A stretch of DNA of 64,000 nt from Planctomycetaceae bacterium (GCA_021297795.1 JAJTGL010000002.1:46431-110430), one strand, 5' to 3'; counted from the first letter of the stretch, positions 50,120-59,571 are shown. The notes: a model not told the origin generated them from the letters alone. Translations and numbers: made by a program.

Positions 50120-52171
50120 TCACTGCGACGACGGCGCCCCCTGCAGCTCGATGTAGAAGGTCTTCTCCTCGCCATCGCGGAGCACGACCACCTGCACCTT
50201 GTCACCGATCTCGTGCGTGCGAAGTTCCTCGACGAACTCGTTGCGCGTGGCGATGTCCTTCTTGTTCCACTTGACGATGCGGTCGCCCTTGAGGAGGCCG
50301 CCCTTGTCCGCGCTGCCGTCCTTGGTGACGTCGACGATCTCGAGTCCGCCGTCCTCGAGCTCGCGCGTGCGCAGACCCGCGCGCACGCGCATCGGCTGTG
50401 CGCGCATCGGGCCGGCGGTCGTGTCCATCTCGAAGCGCTCCGGGCGCTGCGCCATGTCGCGGGCGAGTTCGTACCACAGCTTGATCGCCTCGACCGACGC
50501 CTCGCGGTCGATCAGTTCGGAGACATCGCGCGAGGTGTGGTAGTCGTCGTGGAAGTCGGCGATGATCGCGAAGAGGATCGGCACGCCCGCCTGCTGGAAG
50601 CTCGCGTGATCGCTGCCGCCGCCGCTCCGCTCGCCGCGCACCACCGTGAGCGGGCTCCTCGCGTAGATCGGCTCGGCCCACTCCTTCATGCCCTTCGCCT
50701 TCGACTCGGTGACCGAGAGTCGGCCATCCTTGATGCGGCCGATCATGTCGAAGTTCATCATCAGGACGGTGTCCTTGATCGGGTAGATCGGATTGTCGAC
50801 GTAGTAGCGGCTGCCGTTCAGGCCGCTTTCCTCGGCGGAGAAGCCGATGAAGACGATCGTGCGCAGCGGGGTCTCCGCGGGCAGCGCGTCGTATTGCTTC
50901 TTCAGCATGTCGCCGAGCAGGATGACGCCCGCCGAACCCGAGGCGTTGTCGTCGGCGCCGGGATGGAGCTTTCCCGGCCCTTCGCGCGAGCCGAAGTCGC
51001 CGTTCCCGAGGTGATCGAGGTGGCCGCCGATCACGATCGCTTCGTTCGCGAGAGTGCCGCGTCCCGGGAGGACGCCGACGATGTTCTCCGCGCGCACGGG
51101 CTTCTCCTCGATGCGCCCGGCGACCTTGATCGCCGTGGTGCCGAGGTCGAAGCTGCGCGGCGCATCCGCGGGCGGTTCATCCGCAAGCTTGCGGAGATCC
51201 ATCAGCGAGCGCGTCTCTCCGCAGGCGGCCACGAGCTTCTGCCCGGCCTCGGTCGACATCATGAAGACGGGGACGTCGGACATCGCGCGTCCACCGCCGG
51301 CGGTGGTGAGGCTGTCGATGCGAGGGTCGTCGGCGCCGGGGGTGTTGACCACGATGATCGCGGCCGGCTTGCGCTTGGCGACTGCGCCGATCTTGCCCGC
51401 GAATCCGGCGCGCCCGGACCAGCCGTCGCCGTTCGACCAGCGCGACTTGCCCTCGGCGTTCATGGGTTCGAAGCGGAGGACGAGCGCGATCTTCCCCTCG
51501 AGCGAGTGACCCTCGGCGAAACTCGAGTAACCCTCGGGGCCATCCTCGATGCCGTATCCGACGAACGCGACGGCGCCTTCGGCCGTGCCCGAGCGACCGA
51601 GCGACGTGAGCTTGAAGTCCTTGTCGGCGACGAGGGTGAACTCGGAACCCTCGGGGCCGGCGATCGACTCCTCGACGACCTCGCGCTTTCCGCCGAGCGA
51701 GAACGGCTGGCGGTAGGTCTTCGCGCCGCCGTCCGAGGGCTGGAAGGCCGGATCGAGGCCGGCGCGGACGAACTGATCCTCCATGTAGTCCATCGCGCGC
51801 TCCATGCCGCGCGTGCCGGGGAGGCGGCCCTCCATCCACGGGCTGGCCAGGATGGTGAGGTGCTCGTTGAACGCCTGGACCAGCGGCTCGGCGGAGCCGA
51901 TCGCCTTGTGGATCTGCGGGCGATCAGTCGCAGGCGCGGTGTTGTCGGCGGGGGCGGGCGCCGCGGTCTCGCCAGCGGTGGTGCCCGCGGCGGAAGAATC
52001 GGCCGGAGTCGGCTCCGCAGTCTCCTGTGCAAGGGCGGCCGGAGAGGCGACAATCGCGGCCGATGTCACGAGCACGCGCAACAACCCGGCGATGGAGTGC
52101 GAGGGAGTCGGACGCGGGAGCGTGGTCTCGTGCTGCTTCATCGCGGGGTGTTCCATCGCGGAGTTCATCAT
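50120..52171 (-). CDS. Secreted M28 family aminopeptidase with PA and PDZ domains
   Basis: The protein has 683 residues from ATG 52171; ATGs at 52168, 52156 and 52141 are alternatives. A signal peptide (LLRVLVTSAAIVASPAALAQ) is followed by a Thr/Ala/Pro linker. A PA domain is inserted at about 200-330. The M28 zinc ligands are in IVIGGHLDHLG, HPGADDNASG, GFSAEESGLNGS, NFDMIGR and GGGSDHASFQ. The last 95 residues form a PDZ domain (RTRELEDGGLEIVDVTKDGS ... GGLLKGDRIVKWNKKDI). It should be a periplasmic or outer-surface di-zinc exopeptidase. It is divergent from, and overlaps, the next gene's 5' end. Confidence 0.9.
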   Translation of the reverse strand: MMNSAMEHPAMKQHETTLPRPTPSHSIAGLLRVLVTSAAIVASPAALAQETAEPTPADSSAAGTTAGETAAPAPADNTAPATDRPQIHKAIGSAEPLVQAFNEHLTILASPWMEGRLPGTRGMERAMDYMEDQFVRAGLDPAFQPSDGGAKTYRQPFSLGGKREVVEESIAGPEGSEFTLVADKDFKLTSLGRSGTAEGAVAFVGYGIEDGPEGYSSFAEGHSLEGKIALVLRFEPMNAEGKSRWSNGDGWSGRAGFAGKIGAVAKRKPAAIIVVNTPGADDPRIDSLTTAGGGRAMSDVPVFMMSTEAGQKLVAACGETRSLMDLRKLADEPPADAPRSFDLGTTAIKVAGRIEEKPVRAENIVGVLPGRGTLANEAIVIGGHLDHLGNGDFGSREGPGKLHPGADDNASGSAGVILLGDMLKKQYDALPAETPLRTIVFIGFSAEESGLNGSRYYVDNPIYPIKDTVLMMNFDMIGRIKDGRLSVTESKAKGMKEWAEPIYARSPLTVVRGERSGGGSDHASFQQAGVPILFAIIADFHDDYHTSRDVSELIDREASVEAIKLWYELARDMAQRPERFEMDTTAGPMRAQPMRVRAGLRTRELEDGGLEIVDVTKDGSADKGGLLKGDRIVKWNKKDIATRNEFVEELRTHEIGDKVQVVVLRDGEEKTFYIELQGAPSSQ

Positions 52172-53529
52172 CTCTGGTCTCTTTCTGGATCTGGGCGCTG
52201 CTGACGGCCGCCGTCGTCGGCGGGGGAGGATTTTCTACCACGGTCGGGGCCGCGCCGTCGCATGAACGCGCGCGATTCACCGCGATTGCCTCGAGACACC
52301 CGCAGGATGGGCCTCACGTCGACCTCCGGTTCCGGGTGGATCGGGCCGAGTTTGTGATCGAGGCCTCGATGAACCTCGTGTTCCTCGACTGGATGCTCGC
52401 CGTACCGAGGGAGGACCCGGAGCGGATCGACGACAGCGAGCTTCCAGGGCTGTCGGCGCGGCTCGAGCAGTACTTCGCGCAGCAGATGCCGGTGCGGATC
52501 GACGGGGTCGTCGTGCCGCCGTCGATCAGGGCCGTGCAGGTGAACGCGCCCGATGAATCGCTGCTGCCGCTCTTTCCGATCAGCGGCTGGCAGGGGCTCC
52601 GCAAGATCTTCTTCAATCTCGCGTACCCGCTGAAGGCCCCCCCCGACGAGATCGCGCTGGCCTGGCCGGCATACCCGCCGGACCTTCTCTCTCCGCTGCC
52701 GGCAAAGCCGCCGCTCGAGATCGCCGCCGAGTGGACCGCAGATGGACTGCGATCGCAGGTGCTCTTCACCCGCGCCGAGCCGGGATTCACGTGGCGACGG
52801 CCGTCCGGGGATCTGTCGGCTCGGCTCGAGAAAGTGCCGACGCCGCCGGAGCCGGAGCCGCTGGTTCCTGCATTCGCGACGCTCGCGATCGTGCTCTTCG
52901 TGGTGGCCTACGGGGCCGCGGCGATCGCGCGTCGGCCTCCGCTCGTCGCGCTGGGCACCGGACTTGTCGCGGCGGTGGTTGTGATCGTGGTGCGTCCGAG
53001 CGGGCCGAGCGTGCTTGCGTTCGGCGTGCGTGCTCCGAGCGCGATCGACGAGGGCGAGGCGTGCCGCACGTTCGAGGCGCTGCAGGTGAACCTCTATCGT
53101 GCGTTCGATTACGACCGCGAGGAGTCGATCTACGACGCGCTCGCGCAGAGCGTGGACGGCGAACTGCTCGAGGAAACGTATCTCTCGGTGCGGCGCGCGC
53201 TCGTGATGGAGGAGGAGGGTGGTGCGATGAGCCGAGTGGTCGCGGTGCGGCCAATCACGACGCGCGTGGTCTCGCAGGGCGAGATCGACGACGGCGATGC
53301 GCGTGTGCGGGCGTTCACCGTGGATGCCACGTGGCAGGTCGACGGACGCGTCACCCACTGGGGGCACATGCACGACCGCACCAACGAGTACGACGGACGG
53401 TTCACCGTGGCGGTGACGCCCGAGGGTTGGCGCATCCACGATGCGGAGATCACACGACAGGAGCGCGTCGATGGCGGGGGAGCCGCGGGGCCGACGCCCG
53501 TGATGCCGGCTGAGGACGGCGAGCTGTAG
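52063..53529 (+). CDS. Membrane-associated protein of unknown function
   Basis: The protein has up to 488 residues if ATG 52063 is the start. No other ATG, GTG or TTG lies in frame before the first hydrophobic helix (SLVSFWIWALLTAAVVGGGG), so the N-terminus overlaps the divergent M28 gene by about 109 bases; the true start may be a rare codon near 52174. Residues about 90-260 are soluble (AEFVIEASMNLVFLDWMLAV, WQGLRKIFFNLAYPLKAPPD). Two helices follow (FATLAIVLFVVAYGAAAIAR, LVALGTGLVAAVVVIVV), then a C-terminal soluble part (FDYDREESIYDALAQSVDGE, ATWQVDGRVTHWGHMHDRTN). No family is recognised. It is probably anchored in the inner membrane with both soluble parts on one side. Confidence 0.65.
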   Translation: MSRARATTRRWSARESDAGAWSRAASSRGVPSRSSSSLVSFWIWALLTAAVVGGGGFSTTVGAAPSHERARFTAIASRHPQDGPHVDLRFRVDRAEFVIEASMNLVFLDWMLAVPREDPERIDDSELPGLSARLEQYFAQQMPVRIDGVVVPPSIRAVQVNAPDESLLPLFPISGWQGLRKIFFNLAYPLKAPPDEIALAWPAYPPDLLSPLPAKPPLEIAAEWTADGLRSQVLFTRAEPGFTWRRPSGDLSARLEKVPTPPEPEPLVPAFATLAIVLFVVAYGAAAIARRPPLVALGTGLVAAVVVIVVRPSGPSVLAFGVRAPSAIDEGEACRTFEALQVNLYRAFDYDREESIYDALAQSVDGELLEETYLSVRRALVMEEEGGAMSRVVAVRPITTRVVSQGEIDDGDARVRAFTVDATWQVDGRVTHWGHMHDRTNEYDGRFTVAVTPEGWRIHDAEITRQERVDGGGAAGPTPVMPAEDGEL

Positions 53530-53592
53530 GGGAGTTGTCGAGTTTCGACAGTCGTCGGCGTCGACGTCGACTCGTGGGGCTTCCCACCCGTT

Positions 53593-54100
53593 GGGTGCCC
53601 GGGGATGAAATCCTCGGCACGGGTGATGTTGCTCGTCGACCTTGTCATCCGTCGACCGGCACGTGTGCCCGCCGACGGAGGCGAAGCCGGAGTCTGCGGA
53701 GCGGATGACGTGCGCTGTCGCCGGATCGACCCCCGCATCCCCTGTTCCGCAGACTTCGTCTGCGGGCACACGGGTCGAGCGTCGTCCCGGGTTCGACAAA
53801 CATCAGTTTGGCCCCGCGTCCTGCACTCCCCGGAGTCCATGACGGAGCGCGGTCGTTGGTCCTACAACGTCACGCCACGGGCGTCGTTGGATCGGGTGCC
53901 CGGGGACGAAGTCCCCGGAACGGATGACAGTTCTCGTCGACCCTGCCATCCGTCGACCGGCACGTGTGCCCGCCGACGGAGGCGAAGCCGGAGTCTGCGG
54001 AGCGGATGACGTGCGCTGTCTCCGGATCGACTCCCACGTCGAGCGTTCCCGGGACTTCATCCCGGGGCACCCAGTCGATGGTCGCGAGCACTCCAAGTCC
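53593..54100. repeat. Two imperfect 301-bp tandem repeats with embedded triloop hairpins
   Basis: A block starting GGGTGCCCGGGGA at 53593 recurs at 53894, offset 301 bases. The best-kept part is about 100 bases around CATCCGTCGACCGGCACGTG (53646 and 53947) and is nearly identical. Perfect or near-perfect hairpins sit inside: 53747-53765 (CCGCAGAC-TTC-GTCTGCGG), 53900-53918 (CCGGGGAC-GAA-GTCCCCGG) and 54048-54066 (CCCGGGA, CTTCA loop). The second copy ends near 54100. The array fills the gap between two convergent genes, and no coding frame is credible. Confidence 0.9.
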
Positions 54101-54136
54101 GACACGACTCGGCCCCCGAGGATTCACTCCGAGGGG

Positions 54137-54182
54137 TGCCGACGAAAGCGAGCGAAAGCGAAGCGAGTCGCGAGCGCTCCAA
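54137..54182 (-). repeat. Diverged copy of the gcvT-type 3'-end repeat
   Basis: Read leftward after the TAA stop of the next gene, the sequence is TTGGAGCGCTCGCGACTCGC and then TTCGCTTTCGCTCGCTTTCG. It lines up with the core of the 47140 array (TTGAGCGCTCGCAACCTGCT, TCGCAACTTGCTCGC). Its position is the same as at gcvT: directly at the stop codon, in the same orientation relative to the gene. Confidence 0.7.
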
Positions 54183-54593
54183 TTACGACACGCGCGAGCC
54201 CGACTTCACCGGCCGCTGCACCGTCAGGACAACGACGTCGCGCTCGTCGGCGCCGGGCTTGGCGTCGCCGCTCGGTGTTGCGCCCTCGGCGAGTGGCTTC
54301 AGATCGCTCGCCGCGAGGATCATCCCCTGGCTCACTTCGCCGCGCAGCTGACGCGGCTCGAGGTTGGCCACGATGATCACCTGCTTGCCGACAAGCGACG
54401 CGGGGTCGTACCACGCGCGGATGCCCGCGCAGACCTGACGGCCTTCGGGCGTGCCGTCGTCGAGACGAATCTTCAGGAGCTTGTCGGCGTTCGGATGCGG
54501 CTCCGCGGCGAGCACGGTCGCGACTCGGAGGTCGAGCTTCGCGAAGTCCTCGAACTTGATGTTGGGCAGTGCCGTCGTGGTCTCGGTCGACAT
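54183..54593 (-). CDS. tRNA-binding domain protein (MetG C-terminal/CsaA-like)
   Basis: The 136-residue protein is a single OB-fold tRNA-binding domain: IKFEDFAKLDLRVATVLAAE, PHPNADKLLKIRLDDG, QVCAGIRAWYDPASLVGKQV, NLEPRQLRGEVSQGMILAAS. This is the domain at the end of many methionyl-tRNA synthetases (beta part) and the free chaperone CsaA. The length and the GVxSQGMILA block fit the MetG-beta type slightly better. The MetG catalytic part is not in the window. Its stop codon touches a dispersed repeat. Confidence 0.82.
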   Translation of the reverse strand: MSTETTTALPNIKFEDFAKLDLRVATVLAAEPHPNADKLLKIRLDDGTPEGRQVCAGIRAWYDPASLVGKQVIIVANLEPRQLRGEVSQGMILAASDLKPLAEGATPSGDAKPGADERDVVVLTVQRPVKSGSRVS

Positions 54594-54638
54594 CGTGTTG
54601 GTTCCGTGAGGTGCCCCGCCTGTGGCGAAGCAAGGAAA

Positions 54639-56597
54639 TCAGCCGTTCGCCGAGGCCTGTGCGGCGGCATCTGCGGCGGCCGCCGCATCCTCGTCCGCCT
54701 CGAGCGTCGACATCTTGAAGTCGTAGCGCTTCGAGAGGGCGTCGAAGCTGAAGAGGTCGGCGGCGCTGATGCCGTAGTCGGGATCGTTGACGAGGCCGAT
54801 CGACTGCGGACTTGCCGCGAGCGTCGCATAGGCCTCCTTCGTGAGCGGGTTGAGCGACGAGATCTGGAAGACCACCATCGAAAGTCGGTCGGGCGCGGGC
54901 ACCGTGAACGTGCGCTCCGAGAGCGGCACCGAGGCGAGGTCCTTGGTGAAGGGGAGCTTCGCCGCCTTCTCGGCGAGCAGCGCGATCGCCTTCGAGTCCT
55001 GGCCGAGCCCGGGGATCTCGCCCGGAAGACGGAATCCGTACTGGAGGAACTGCGGGTTCGCCTCGCGGATGTCGTTCGCCGGCACGACCGACGCGCCGAA
55101 GCGCGCGGCGACGGCCTCGAGTCCCTCGTCGACCGCCTGCTTCGCGAGCGCGGGCTCGTTCTTCTCGAGCCACTCGAAGCGCGACAGCGCCGCCACGTCG
55201 GCGGCGACGGCGTCGCGCACGTCGGCGAGCGCGGCGGCCGCGCGCGAGGGCTCCGCGGCGATCATGCGAACGAAGGTCACGTCACCCGTGGGCGACTTGA
55301 ACGGCGGGCTCGCCACGTTCACCTGGAACGGCGCGAGATCGTTCGGCTTCGAGAGTTCCTTCGCACCGAGGATCATGGTCGAGAGCGACGTCGGCTGTCC
55401 GAAGCGGTCCGTCATCAGTCCACCGAATCCGAGCTTCGTGTCGATGTCGCCGACGACGAGCCAGTCCGTGCCGCTCGAGGCGTACGACGGCGCGGGCACG
55501 GCGAACTCGGTCGCTATCGACTGGGCGAGCGCCTCGAGCGCCACCATCTGCGTGCTCCAGTCGGCGGGCAGCACGAAGTGGATGCCGTCGCGCTTGATCG
55601 TGCGCTGCGGCAGCACGAGCTGATCGGAAGCGAACTTCGCGATCGCGTCCATGCGCTCGTCGACGAGCTCCTTGAGCGTGGTGGAGCGGACGGTCGCCTC
55701 GTAGGTGGCGAACTGCGCCGAGCCGTCGGCGGGGGCGCCGTACTTGGCCGGATCCAGCGCGAAACGCTTCTTCAGCGCCAGCGTCGCGAGTTCGGGCGCG
55801 TTCTGGAGGCCGGCCTCGACGGTCGCGCGGGGGATGGTCATCCACTCGAGCTTGAACCGGTCGGGGACGCGGTAGCCGAAGTTCTCGCGGCCCTTCATCG
55901 TGTCGAGGGGCGCGAGCTTGTCGGCGAACTTGGTGAAGTGGGCGGTGAGCGCCGCGTCGTCCGCCGCGGTGGCCTCGATCGTGCTCGAGGTGCGCGCGTC
56001 GATCACGCACAGGTTGCCGCTCATTCCGAGCGACGCGAGCGCCGCGGTGTTCTCGAGGCGGCGGTCGCTGATGCGGTCGACGTTGGTCGCGAGGCTGACG
56101 AGGCGGAAGACGCCCTGCATCTTGGTGAGCGCGCCGAGCACGGTGTCGCGGCTTGCACGCGACTCGCGCATGAAGAGCGCCATGAGCTGATCCGGCGTGG
56201 TGCCGATGGCATTCTGGGTGCCGTTCGTCTTGGCCTCCTCGGCGCGGCGCTCGGCCATGGCGACGAGGAGCGCCTCGCCGTCGCCGAGATCACCGACGAG
56301 ACCGGCCTGCTTCGCCTCGTGGGCGAGGAGCCACCAGTGCGCGGGCTCGCGGTCGGCGCCGAGCTGCTGGAGCATGCCGCTTCCGGCGAGCTCGATGATC
56401 TGCATCTCCTGGCGTGCGTTCTCGAGGTCGGCGCCCGTGACCTTCTGGCCGCCCGAGTAGGTGGCCCAGACCGCGCCTGATACGGCGCTCTGCTGCGCGC
56501 AGCTCTGGATCGCGGTCGGCATCAGGAAGGTGATGAGGAGGAGCGTGCCTCCGACCACGAGGATCCACTGGTTGTACTGGCGCAGGAACTTGAGCAT
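54639..56597 (-). CDS. SurA/PpiD-like periplasmic protein without an obvious isomerase domain
   Basis: From ATG 56597 (MLKFLRQYNQWILVVGGTLL) the protein has 652 residues. One N-terminal membrane helix (about 11-27) anchors a large periplasmic part, like PpiD. Residues about 38-170 are helical (VTGADLENARQEMQIIELAG, WWLLAHEAKQAGLVGDLGDG), as in SurA-N folds. The middle has VPDRFKLEWMTIPRATVEAG, reminiscent of the part before a parvulin domain. No parvulin active-site pattern (HILV...) was found. It is a probable chaperone-like protein for exported proteins, with low certainty. It lies 45 bases upstream of the tRNA-binding gene. Confidence 0.65.
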   Translation of the reverse strand: MLKFLRQYNQWILVVGGTLLLITFLMPTAIQSCAQQSAVSGAVWATYSGGQKVTGADLENARQEMQIIELAGSGMLQQLGADREPAHWWLLAHEAKQAGLVGDLGDGEALLVAMAERRAEEAKTNGTQNAIGTTPDQLMALFMRESRASRDTVLGALTKMQGVFRLVSLATNVDRISDRRLENTAALASLGMSGNLCVIDARTSSTIEATAADDAALTAHFTKFADKLAPLDTMKGRENFGYRVPDRFKLEWMTIPRATVEAGLQNAPELATLALKKRFALDPAKYGAPADGSAQFATYEATVRSTTLKELVDERMDAIAKFASDQLVLPQRTIKRDGIHFVLPADWSTQMVALEALAQSIATEFAVPAPSYASSGTDWLVVGDIDTKLGFGGLMTDRFGQPTSLSTMILGAKELSKPNDLAPFQVNVASPPFKSPTGDVTFVRMIAAEPSRAAAALADVRDAVAADVAALSRFEWLEKNEPALAKQAVDEGLEAVAARFGASVVPANDIREANPQFLQYGFRLPGEIPGLGQDSKAIALLAEKAAKLPFTKDLASVPLSERTFTVPAPDRLSMVVFQISSLNPLTKEAYATLAASPQSIGLVNDPDYGISAADLFSFDALSKRYDFKMSTLEADEDAAAAADAAAQASANG

Positions 56598-56680
56598 GGT
56601 GGGAGAGGGTATCGGAAAGGCCGTGGCGGGATGCACCCGAACGGCGGTGGGGGATGGGCCGAGGGTCTGGCCTCAAGAGA

Positions 56681-56710
56681 ACGAGGCCGAAGCATGCGCT
56701 CCGGCCTCGT
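56681..56710 (-). terminator. Hairpin terminator after rpsD
   Basis: Arms ACGAGGCCG (56681-56689) and CGGCCTCGT (56702-56710) are perfect 9-bp complements with a 12-base loop, 45 bases past the leftward rpsD stop. The leftward strand continues TTCTCTTGAGG, a moderate T-rich run. Confidence 0.7.
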
Positions 56711-56755
56711 GATCGAACAGGGGGTTCTGGATGCGGGCCGGCCGGGCCGCCGAGA

Positions 56756-57355
56756 TCAGCGATAGAACTCGACGATCAGGTTGGTGTTCACATCGAACGG
56801 GATCTGGTCGGAGGTCGGGTTGGCGACGCACTTGACCGAGAGCTCGGCGGGGTTGACGGCGATCCAGCCCGGAACCTGGTGGCCGGGGATCGACTCCATC
56901 TGCTCGCGGCAGAGCTTCTGGGTCTTCTCCTTGATCGTGACGACGTCGCCGATCGAGAGGGAGAACGACGGTCGGTCGACCTTCTCGCCATTGATCTTCA
57001 CGTGGCCGTGGACGACGAGCTGACGGGCGCCCCAGATGGTGCGCGCGAAACCCGCGCGACGGATCACGTTGTCGAGACGGAGCTCGAGGAGCTGCAGGAG
57101 CACTTCGCCGGTGTTGCCCTGGCGGCGGCCCGCTTCCTCGAGGTAACGGCGGAACTGCCGCTCGAGCACGTTGTAGTGGAAGCGGAGCTTCTGCTTCTCG
57201 TCCTTGCGGATGCCGTAGGCCTTCTGGCGACGGCCGCGGGCGCCGTGCATGCCGGGAACGACCAGCTGGCGCTTCGTGGTGTGCTTCGGGGTGTCCGCGA
57301 TGGGGACGCCGACCTTGCGCGAGAGCTTCACCTTCGGACCGAGATAGCGAGACAT
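56756..57355 (-). CDS. rpsD: 30S ribosomal protein S4
   Basis: The 199-residue protein has the S4 pattern: MSRYLGPKVKLSRKVGVPI, then a zinc-free N-domain, KLRFHYNVLERQFRRYLEEA, the S4 RNA-binding fold RLDNVIRRAGFARTIWGARQ and LVVHGHVKINGEKVDRPSFS, and the ending TNLIVEFYR. S4 starts assembly of the 30S body and binds 16S rRNA. It stands alone rather than next to rpsM/rpsK/rpoA, so it is not in the alpha operon here. A terminator follows. Confidence 0.96.
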   Translation of the reverse strand: MSRYLGPKVKLSRKVGVPIADTPKHTTKRQLVVPGMHGARGRRQKAYGIRKDEKQKLRFHYNVLERQFRRYLEEAGRRQGNTGEVLLQLLELRLDNVIRRAGFARTIWGARQLVVHGHVKINGEKVDRPSFSLSIGDVVTIKEKTQKLCREQMESIPGHQVPGWIAVNPAELSVKCVANPTSDQIPFDVNTNLIVEFYR

Positions 57356-57607
57356 AGTGAGGAGTTCCGTTCGGTTGTAACGATGCTGATTCGTTGCTGA
57401 CGCGTTGCGACTTCGATGCTGACATGTCCGGGCGATCGAGCCCGACGTGCCATCCGACCCCCCGTCGTGCGCGACCCGCGCAGCCGTCGAGAGGGCGAAC
57501 CCCGCGAAAGCCGCGACTCGCGGACCCTCTAGGGGGAAGGGAGAGTAGAACGGAAACGCCGCTTTCCGTCAAGCGTTCGGGTCGTCGCCGCCTGCTCGGC
57601 GCGCGGC

Positions 57608-59515
57608 TCAGTAGGCGCGCGCGCCGTCGTTGCCGCGTCGCCAGTTGAGGTAGGCGGTGTTGAGGACCCGATAACCGCCCGGAGTCGGGTAGTTCCCCGT
57701 GCCGGTGTGCTCGGGCATCGCCGAGCGGAGGCCCTCCACCGTCTGGTAGAGGACGTGCAGCTCGCCCTTCCAGTGGAGTGACTTCGACCGGATCAGCTCG
57801 GCCACCTTCCGCTCGATCTCCTCGTGGGAGAAGAGTTCGTACAGCCGCGCGACGTGGTTCTTCATCCGCTCCGGCGGCCGCGCGGCCTGTTCCTCGCACT
57901 TCGCGGCGATCTCGTCGAGCACGCCGTCGACCCCGCGCTCGCGCGCGAGCGACACCGCCGCCTCGAACGCGATGAAGCGTCCGAGCTGGCTCATGTCGAT
58001 GCCGTAGCAGTCGGGGTACATGATCGGCGGGCTCGCGCTCGCGACCACGATCGCCTTCGGATTGAGGCGCGCGAGCATCGTCACGATCGACTCGCGCAGC
58101 GTGGTGCCCCGCACGATCGAGTCGTCGACGACCACGAGCGTGTCGTCGGGGAAGACGGTGCCGCGGGTGATGTCGTAGATGTGGTTGACGAGGTCCTTGC
58201 GCGCGGCGTCGTGCGTGATGAACGTGCGCAGGCGCTGGTCCTTGTGCGCGATCTTCTCGCCGCGCACGCGCCCCGCGAGCGTGGCCGCGATCGACTCGCG
58301 TGTCGCGGTTCCCGACTCGACCATGCGCCAGATGCGCTCGGCGGCGACCTTCTGGCGGATCTCGCCGAGCTCCTCGAGGAGGCCGAGGTAGGAGGTCTCC
58401 GAGGTGTTCGGGATGAAGCCGAACACCGCGCGGTCGAGGTCGCCCTTCAGGAGCGAGACCACCCGCGGCGCGATGTTCCGGCCGAGCTGCTTGCGCTCGC
58501 GGTAGATCGATGGATCGTTGCCGCGCGAGAAGTAGATGCGCTCGAACGTGCACTGGCGCAGCGCGAGCGGCTCGGCGAAGCGCTCGAGCGAGAACGTGCC
58601 GTCGCGCTTCGAGATGAGCGCGTGTCCGGGAGGGATCGGCTCGATCTCGCGCGGATCCGTGTCGAAGACCGTCGAGATCGCCGCGCGCTCGCTGGCGACC
58701 ACGATGCACTCGTCGCGCACGAGGAAGAAGCCGGGGCGGATGCCCGCGGGATCGCGGCAGACGAAGCTGTCGCCGTTCCCCAGGAGCCCGCCGAAGACGT
58801 AGCCACCGTCGAAGTACTCGGTCGCCTTGCGCAGGACGCGCGCGAGATCGAGCTGGCGCGAGACCTCGCGCGCCAGCTCGGCGCCCTCGAGGCCCTGGAA
58901 CGAGCCCGGGCCGAGCGTGGCCTCGAGATGCGCGTGCTCGCGATCGAGGAAGTAGCCGATCTTCTCGAGGACGACGCCGGTGTCGCTGTCGCCGACGGGA
59001 TGGAGGCCGTACTCGACGAGCTTCGCGAAGAGTTCCGGCGAGTTCGTGAGGTTGAAGTTGCCCGCCATCGCGATCGAGCGCGACTCGGTGTTGGTGCGCC
59101 GGACGTACGGGTGGCACATCGAGCTCGTGCGGCCGCTGTGCGTGCCGTATCGGAGGTGGCCGAGGAGTACCTCGCCGAGCAGCGGAAAGCGCTTCTTGAG
59201 CTTCGTCTCGCTCATCTGGGCGAGTTCGTCGTCGGTCAGCCCGCGTGCCGGCGAGAGCGCGTCGTCGAAGAGCCGCTCGATCGGGTTGCGCTTTGCGGTG
59301 CGCTCGCGCTCGAGGAAGGGATCTCCCGCGGGCATATCAAACTTGACGCAGGCGATGCCCGCGCCGTCCTGGCCGCGGTTGTGCTGCTTCTCCATCAGGA
59401 GATACAGCTTGCGCAGACCCCACAGCGGGTCGGCATGCTCCTGCTGGAACCACGACAGCGGCTTCCGCAGACGGATGTAGGCGAGGCCGCATTCATGGGT
59501 GAGCGCGTCGGACAT
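57608..59515 (-). CDS. purF: Amidophosphoribosyltransferase, long Bacteroidetes-type PurF
   Basis: From ATG 59515 (MSDALTHECGLAYIRLRKPL) the protein has 635 residues, against about 500 for E. coli PurF. The glutaminase nucleophile is Cys9 in HECGLA. LYLLMEKQHNRGQDGAGIAC, GHLRYGTHSGRTSSM, VFGGLLGNGDSFVCRDPAGI and the PRPP loop VVVDDSIVRGTTLRE follow. It makes 5-phosphoribosylamine from PRPP and glutamine in purine synthesis. Extra length is mainly in the N-terminal domain (RTAKRNPIERLFDDALSPAR). An N-terminal leader of eight residues would need removal to free Cys9, as assumed for this subtype. Confidence 0.93.
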   Translation of the reverse strand: MSDALTHECGLAYIRLRKPLSWFQQEHADPLWGLRKLYLLMEKQHNRGQDGAGIACVKFDMPAGDPFLERERTAKRNPIERLFDDALSPARGLTDDELAQMSETKLKKRFPLLGEVLLGHLRYGTHSGRTSSMCHPYVRRTNTESRSIAMAGNFNLTNSPELFAKLVEYGLHPVGDSDTGVVLEKIGYFLDREHAHLEATLGPGSFQGLEGAELAREVSRQLDLARVLRKATEYFDGGYVFGGLLGNGDSFVCRDPAGIRPGFFLVRDECIVVASERAAISTVFDTDPREIEPIPPGHALISKRDGTFSLERFAEPLALRQCTFERIYFSRGNDPSIYRERKQLGRNIAPRVVSLLKGDLDRAVFGFIPNTSETSYLGLLEELGEIRQKVAAERIWRMVESGTATRESIAATLAGRVRGEKIAHKDQRLRTFITHDAARKDLVNHIYDITRGTVFPDDTLVVVDDSIVRGTTLRESIVTMLARLNPKAIVVASASPPIMYPDCYGIDMSQLGRFIAFEAAVSLARERGVDGVLDEIAAKCEEQAARPPERMKNHVARLYELFSHEEIERKVAELIRSKSLHWKGELHVLYQTVEGLRSAMPEHTGTGNYPTPGGYRVLNTAYLNWRRGNDGARAY

Positions 59516-59571
59516 CGGGGGCCGGAGGGTAGCGGAGGCCGCCCGCGCGCGAGGGCCGAAGTCGCGGGGAT

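Noticed and set aside
50213..52204. 663-residue rightward open frame opposite the M28 peptidase
   Set aside because: Shadow of a gene with complete zinc ligands.
53600..54110. Short frames in the 301-bp repeats
   Set aside because: The same peptide appears in both copies because the DNA repeats, with no start, motif or composition of a real protein.
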